A DNA stretch of 20,167 nt from Larix sibirica (lineage: Eukaryota; Streptophyta; Pinopsida; Pinales; Pinaceae): the NCBI GenBank assembly GCA_004151065.3, contig NWUY0300023472.1, positions 20,846 through 41,012 on the forward strand. The letters run 5' to 3'. A program made the position numbers and the translations under genes. This document shows, in pieces, positions 17,741-20,167 of this stretch (position 1 is its first letter; every line of letters begins with the position of its first letter). Below the pieces are notes generated by a model. It saw only the letters and a program-made list of their open reading frames with translations. It searched no databases and was not told where the DNA came from.

Positions 17741-18182
17741 AGTAATGATTTATTAAGGATGGTGGAGGAGGTGAGATGAAGTGGAAAGGTGTTGGGTATT
17801 TTTAATACAACTTTCATAGCACTTATTCATAATGTAGATCAGAATTTGATTTCCTTGAAAGTAGACAAATTCACAAAGCTGTTAGGTCGGCTAATGACGG
17901 GTTTGATACTATTAGAACCACATAGCTGCTAGCTATGGTGATAAATATATTTTTATATGACATTTGAAGGGCATTTTGTTTTTTAGATTATTATTAACTC
18001 ATGTGGGTTTTTGTCTTCCTGTTGTTAGTTGAATTATGTAGTGCGTGATTTTAGTAACATTTGTTGTACCCATTAATGGGCAACTTCTCTTTCTTTAAAC
18101 ATTCTATTGGTTTAGACATGGTTGTCCACTATTCCCTTATTTTTTTTTATTTAGGTTGCTAGGAGGTTGAACATGGCAATAC
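17741..18182 (+). pseudogene. LINE reverse transcriptase, N-terminal half (decayed)
   Basis: Manual translation gives LLRMVEEVR, a stop, SGKVLGIFNTTFIALI, the block before the RT domain of plant LINEs. EFDFLESRQIHKAVRSAN then follows, matching the F..GRQIHEAV block. The usual FRPISLCN segment of about 40 residues between them is missing. Next come DGFDTIRTT, a stop, LLAMVINIFLYD (the KIDLSKAYD motif A, its first Asp lost), GILFFRLLLTHVGFCLPVV, and VVPINGQLLFL with RHGCPLFPYFFLF (the RQGCPLSP block). The frame then reads RRLNMAI up to the insertion at 18183. Multiple stops and shifts. A LINE ORF2 of this kind copies its own RNA at a nicked target. Confidence 0.82.
18175..18182 (+). repeat. Left target-site duplication GGCAATAC
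   Basis: GGCAATAC at 18175 recurs exactly at 18911. Removing one copy together with the intervening DNA rejoins the LINE frame (..MAI / LEDE..). The 8-bp length is typical of hAT superfamily insertions. Confidence 0.65.
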
Positions 18183-18910
18183 CATGCAGGGTTCACTGAG
18201 TAGGAAATATTATAGCTCATGAGTTCATATTGGGGGCTTTAATACTCTAAAAAATGAAAGCAATTTATTGCCTAGTATATAAAGGTCAATGGATATTTGT
18301 ACTATAATAAAAACATATAGATACTATGGGGCTTATAATTATGTATATAATGGATTGAATAGACTGTATTAAGGGATTTAAATACATCTCGTTGTCTGAA
18401 GTTGGTGTTCATACAACTATGCGCAAGAAGTCAAATTAGTGTTTGAATAAGTATGATATGTGTCTAGCGATGGTGTGATTGCAATTGTCTTTAGAGTTAT
18501 AATGATGTTTAAATATGTGTGGTCTGTGAATGAGTGTAGCGTGAAATCAATTGGATCTTACATATTAAGTCAACCTATGTTCAAGGGGTTGTTCCCCATG
18601 TTGAAATATTTGATCACTAAGATTTCTTATTTCACCCTACACAATTTAAAGAAGTTATAAGAGTTGCGACATGTCGCCATATTAAGGGTAAGAATACAAA
18701 AAGATATTAAAAATTTCACGAAAACAATGGATACCTTGGATATCTATTGAAAATAGGGATTTTTTCAATTAGGAACGTGTGTTGGGAGTGAGGGTTTGAC
18801 AAAAGGATTTTAGGAGACATTCCAAGTAATGTTTAGTGAAATAGGGCTTTTCTTTAATATTCTATGAACACAATTGCGATGTCATAGGTTCACAAAGTGA
18901 ACCCCTCAAG
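18183..18910. mobile_element. Non-autonomous hAT-like transposon inserted in the LINE
   Basis: This 728-bp segment interrupts the LINE RT. Its ends are imperfect terminal inverted repeats: CATGCAGGGTTCACT at the left (18183-18197), and CTTGAGGGGTTCACT when the right end (18896-18910) is read on the other strand, 12 of 15 positions matching. The right end also holds GGTTCACAAAGTGAACC (18887-18903), a subterminal palindrome repeating the TIR core. An identical 8-bp duplication flanks it. No transposase domain is visible; the longest open frame (18460-18660, 66 codons) matches nothing I know. Inside lie the palindrome GCGACATGTCGC (18666-18677) and a GGGGTTGTTCCCC hairpin. The first bases do not fit the YARNG hAT consensus strictly unless the TIR starts at CAGGG (18187). 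Confidence 0.55.
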
Positions 18911-18918
18911 GGCAATAC
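18911..18918 (+). repeat. Right target-site duplication GGCAATAC
   Basis: Second copy of the 8-bp sequence at 18175-18182. LINE coding resumes immediately after it with LEDETPRCIHGIIVEG. Confidence 0.65.
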
Positions 18919-20167
18919 TTGAAGATGAAACACCAAGGTGCATCCATGGCATCATTGTTGAAGGAAATGAAAGTCAACACATTTACTTCCTTTTATATCA
19001 TATACTTTTATTTTCAAATGGAAGTATGGGTGAGAACATGAAAATTTAGGATATTATTCAATTATTGCAAATCCATTGAACTAGAGGTCAATTACATGAA
19101 TTTTGTTAATTATTTTAAAGGATTACGTGTAGGTGTGGAGTAGAATTTAAAACATTATTTTTCTATAGAGAGTCATAGTTGAATGAAGCACTAAAATAGT
19201 TGATTTTGTCTTAAATCCCAGTGGTTATAGAAAGAGAGATTGGAGTTGGTTGATTAGTAAGATGGAAAGGAGAATCCCCTTGTAGTGCAATAGAGGTCTT
19301 TCTAAAGGTGGGAGGTTAGCATTAGTTAAGTCTATTTTTGAAGCCATAAGGGTGTACTAACACTTCTTGGCCCACATTCCAAAAGGAGTTGTGGAAAATA
19401 TTAGAAAGCTTGGTTATGATTTTATATGGAAATAAAAGGGTGATGAGGTTCATTTTCATTTGGCATAATGGAAATCATTAGCTAAGCCCAAGAGGGAAGG
19501 AGGGTGGGCCTTAAGTATAATGTTAGAAAATACCTCATTTCTATACATGCGTGGAATTTTATTACTAAAGAGAGAAAATGATTATTGTACATGACTATAT
19601 TGCATCCTCTTCACTTCTAGATTGGATAAGATGGCCTTGCAAGAGGATTGAGAATATCTCTAATAAACGAAAACCCTTGGTTTTATCCTTTCTTGTTATT
19701 GGGAACTCACTTGCTTGGAAAGAAGTTAATAGTTCTTATGTTCATTTGGGAATTGATGCTATTGTGGGTTGTGGTAACAATGTGTTTCTTTCTCCATGTT
19801 TGTTAAATGATCTTCATGATTAAGGAATATATTCTTTAAGTTAGATTGTAGATCATACACCAATAAATTTGAGTTATTAGAGATGGAGATGCATTGAGTC
19901 ATGGGCTGGTGCAAGGTAATGATACCCACTTATGACGTGTTAGTTGCAATGGACTTTTGGAAAAATAAAAATCTAATCATTAAATTTTTTTTATCAGAGG
20001 CACCTACACAAATTTTTAGAATATGTTGTAAAAAGATGAAATGCAGACAATCAGATTACCTTTGAGAATATGTAACTTTTATTTATGGAAAATATCTATA
20101 ACTGCCCCAAAAAGGTGTTCTTTGAAGATTGGTATGTTATTTTTTCTCTAAAACATAATGCATATGT
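18919..20167 (+). pseudogene. LINE reverse transcriptase, C-terminal half and downstream region (decayed)
   Basis: The frame resumes at LEDETPRCIHGIIVEGNES. YFLLYHILLFSNGSMGEN then follows, where plant LINEs have LLF(A/V)DDILLF, so both catalytic Asp residues are replaced (Tyr and His). After frame changes come LEVNYMNFV, DWSWLISKMERRIPL, CNRGLSKGGRLALVKSIFEA and HFLAHIPKGVVENIRKLGYD with FIW. Then HLA, a stop, WKSLAKPKREGGWAL. From 19578 come LLDWIRWPCKRIENIS, VIGNSLAWKE and VGCGNNVFLSPCL. These are the thumb and connecting blocks of ORF2 in the right order. Recognisable coding fades after about 19830. The zinc-binding and RNase H parts would lie beyond; the fragment at 3362 is such a piece but from another insertion. 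Stops and frameshifts throughout. Confidence 0.82.

Overview
This window looks like intergenic DNA from the nuclear genome of a seed plant with a large, repeat-filled genome. A gymnosperm is my best guess, from the style of the LINE and Ty3 proteins, but this is not proven. The DNA is AT-rich, CpG is scarce almost everywhere, and no open frame exceeds 147 codons. Every coding region I can name is a broken retroelement gene. I see no intact host gene, rRNA, functional tRNA, CRISPR array or prokaryotic operon.

Layout: (1) 1-780 has no gene, only short direct repeats. (2) 791-2577 is the wreck of a + strand Ty3/gypsy polyprotein: gag, then RT and RNase H. Protease and nearly all of the integrase are missing. 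A polypurine tract and a probable 3' LTR follow (2568-~3140). (3) 3362-3907 is the C-terminal end of a non-LTR (LINE) ORF2, broken by an extra G in a run of eight. (4) 3.9-6.2 kb is AT-rich DNA with many independent two- or three-copy duplications and a foldback of about 180 bp at 4451-4627. (5) 6982-11352 appears to be one old LTR retrotransposon in + orientation: two diverged LTRs, a primer-binding site next to the left one, and a single gag domain but no recognisable pol. (6) 12497-~13961 is the 5' end of another Ty3/gypsy element on the - strand: LTR, initiator-Met-type primer-binding site and a decayed protease. (7) 13962-16740 is mostly unrecognised AT-rich DNA, with a possible LINE 3' tail and short tandem repeats. 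(8) 16741-17060 is a CpG-retaining, promoter-like island rich in ACGT and GTCAA cores. Duplicated blocks and a tRNA-like (SINE-type) stretch follow. (9) 17741 to the end of the window is a LINE reverse-transcriptase pseudogene, split by a 728-bp insertion (18183-18910) with an 8-bp target-site duplication and imperfect terminal inverted repeats, which looks like a non-autonomous hAT-type transposon.

Nothing here acts as a gene system. The window is a record of successive insertions, deletions and decay. The best leads are the nested hAT-like element, the foldback, the gag-only LTR element and the CpG-rich island. All similarities were judged by eye from motifs and manual translation; no database search was run.
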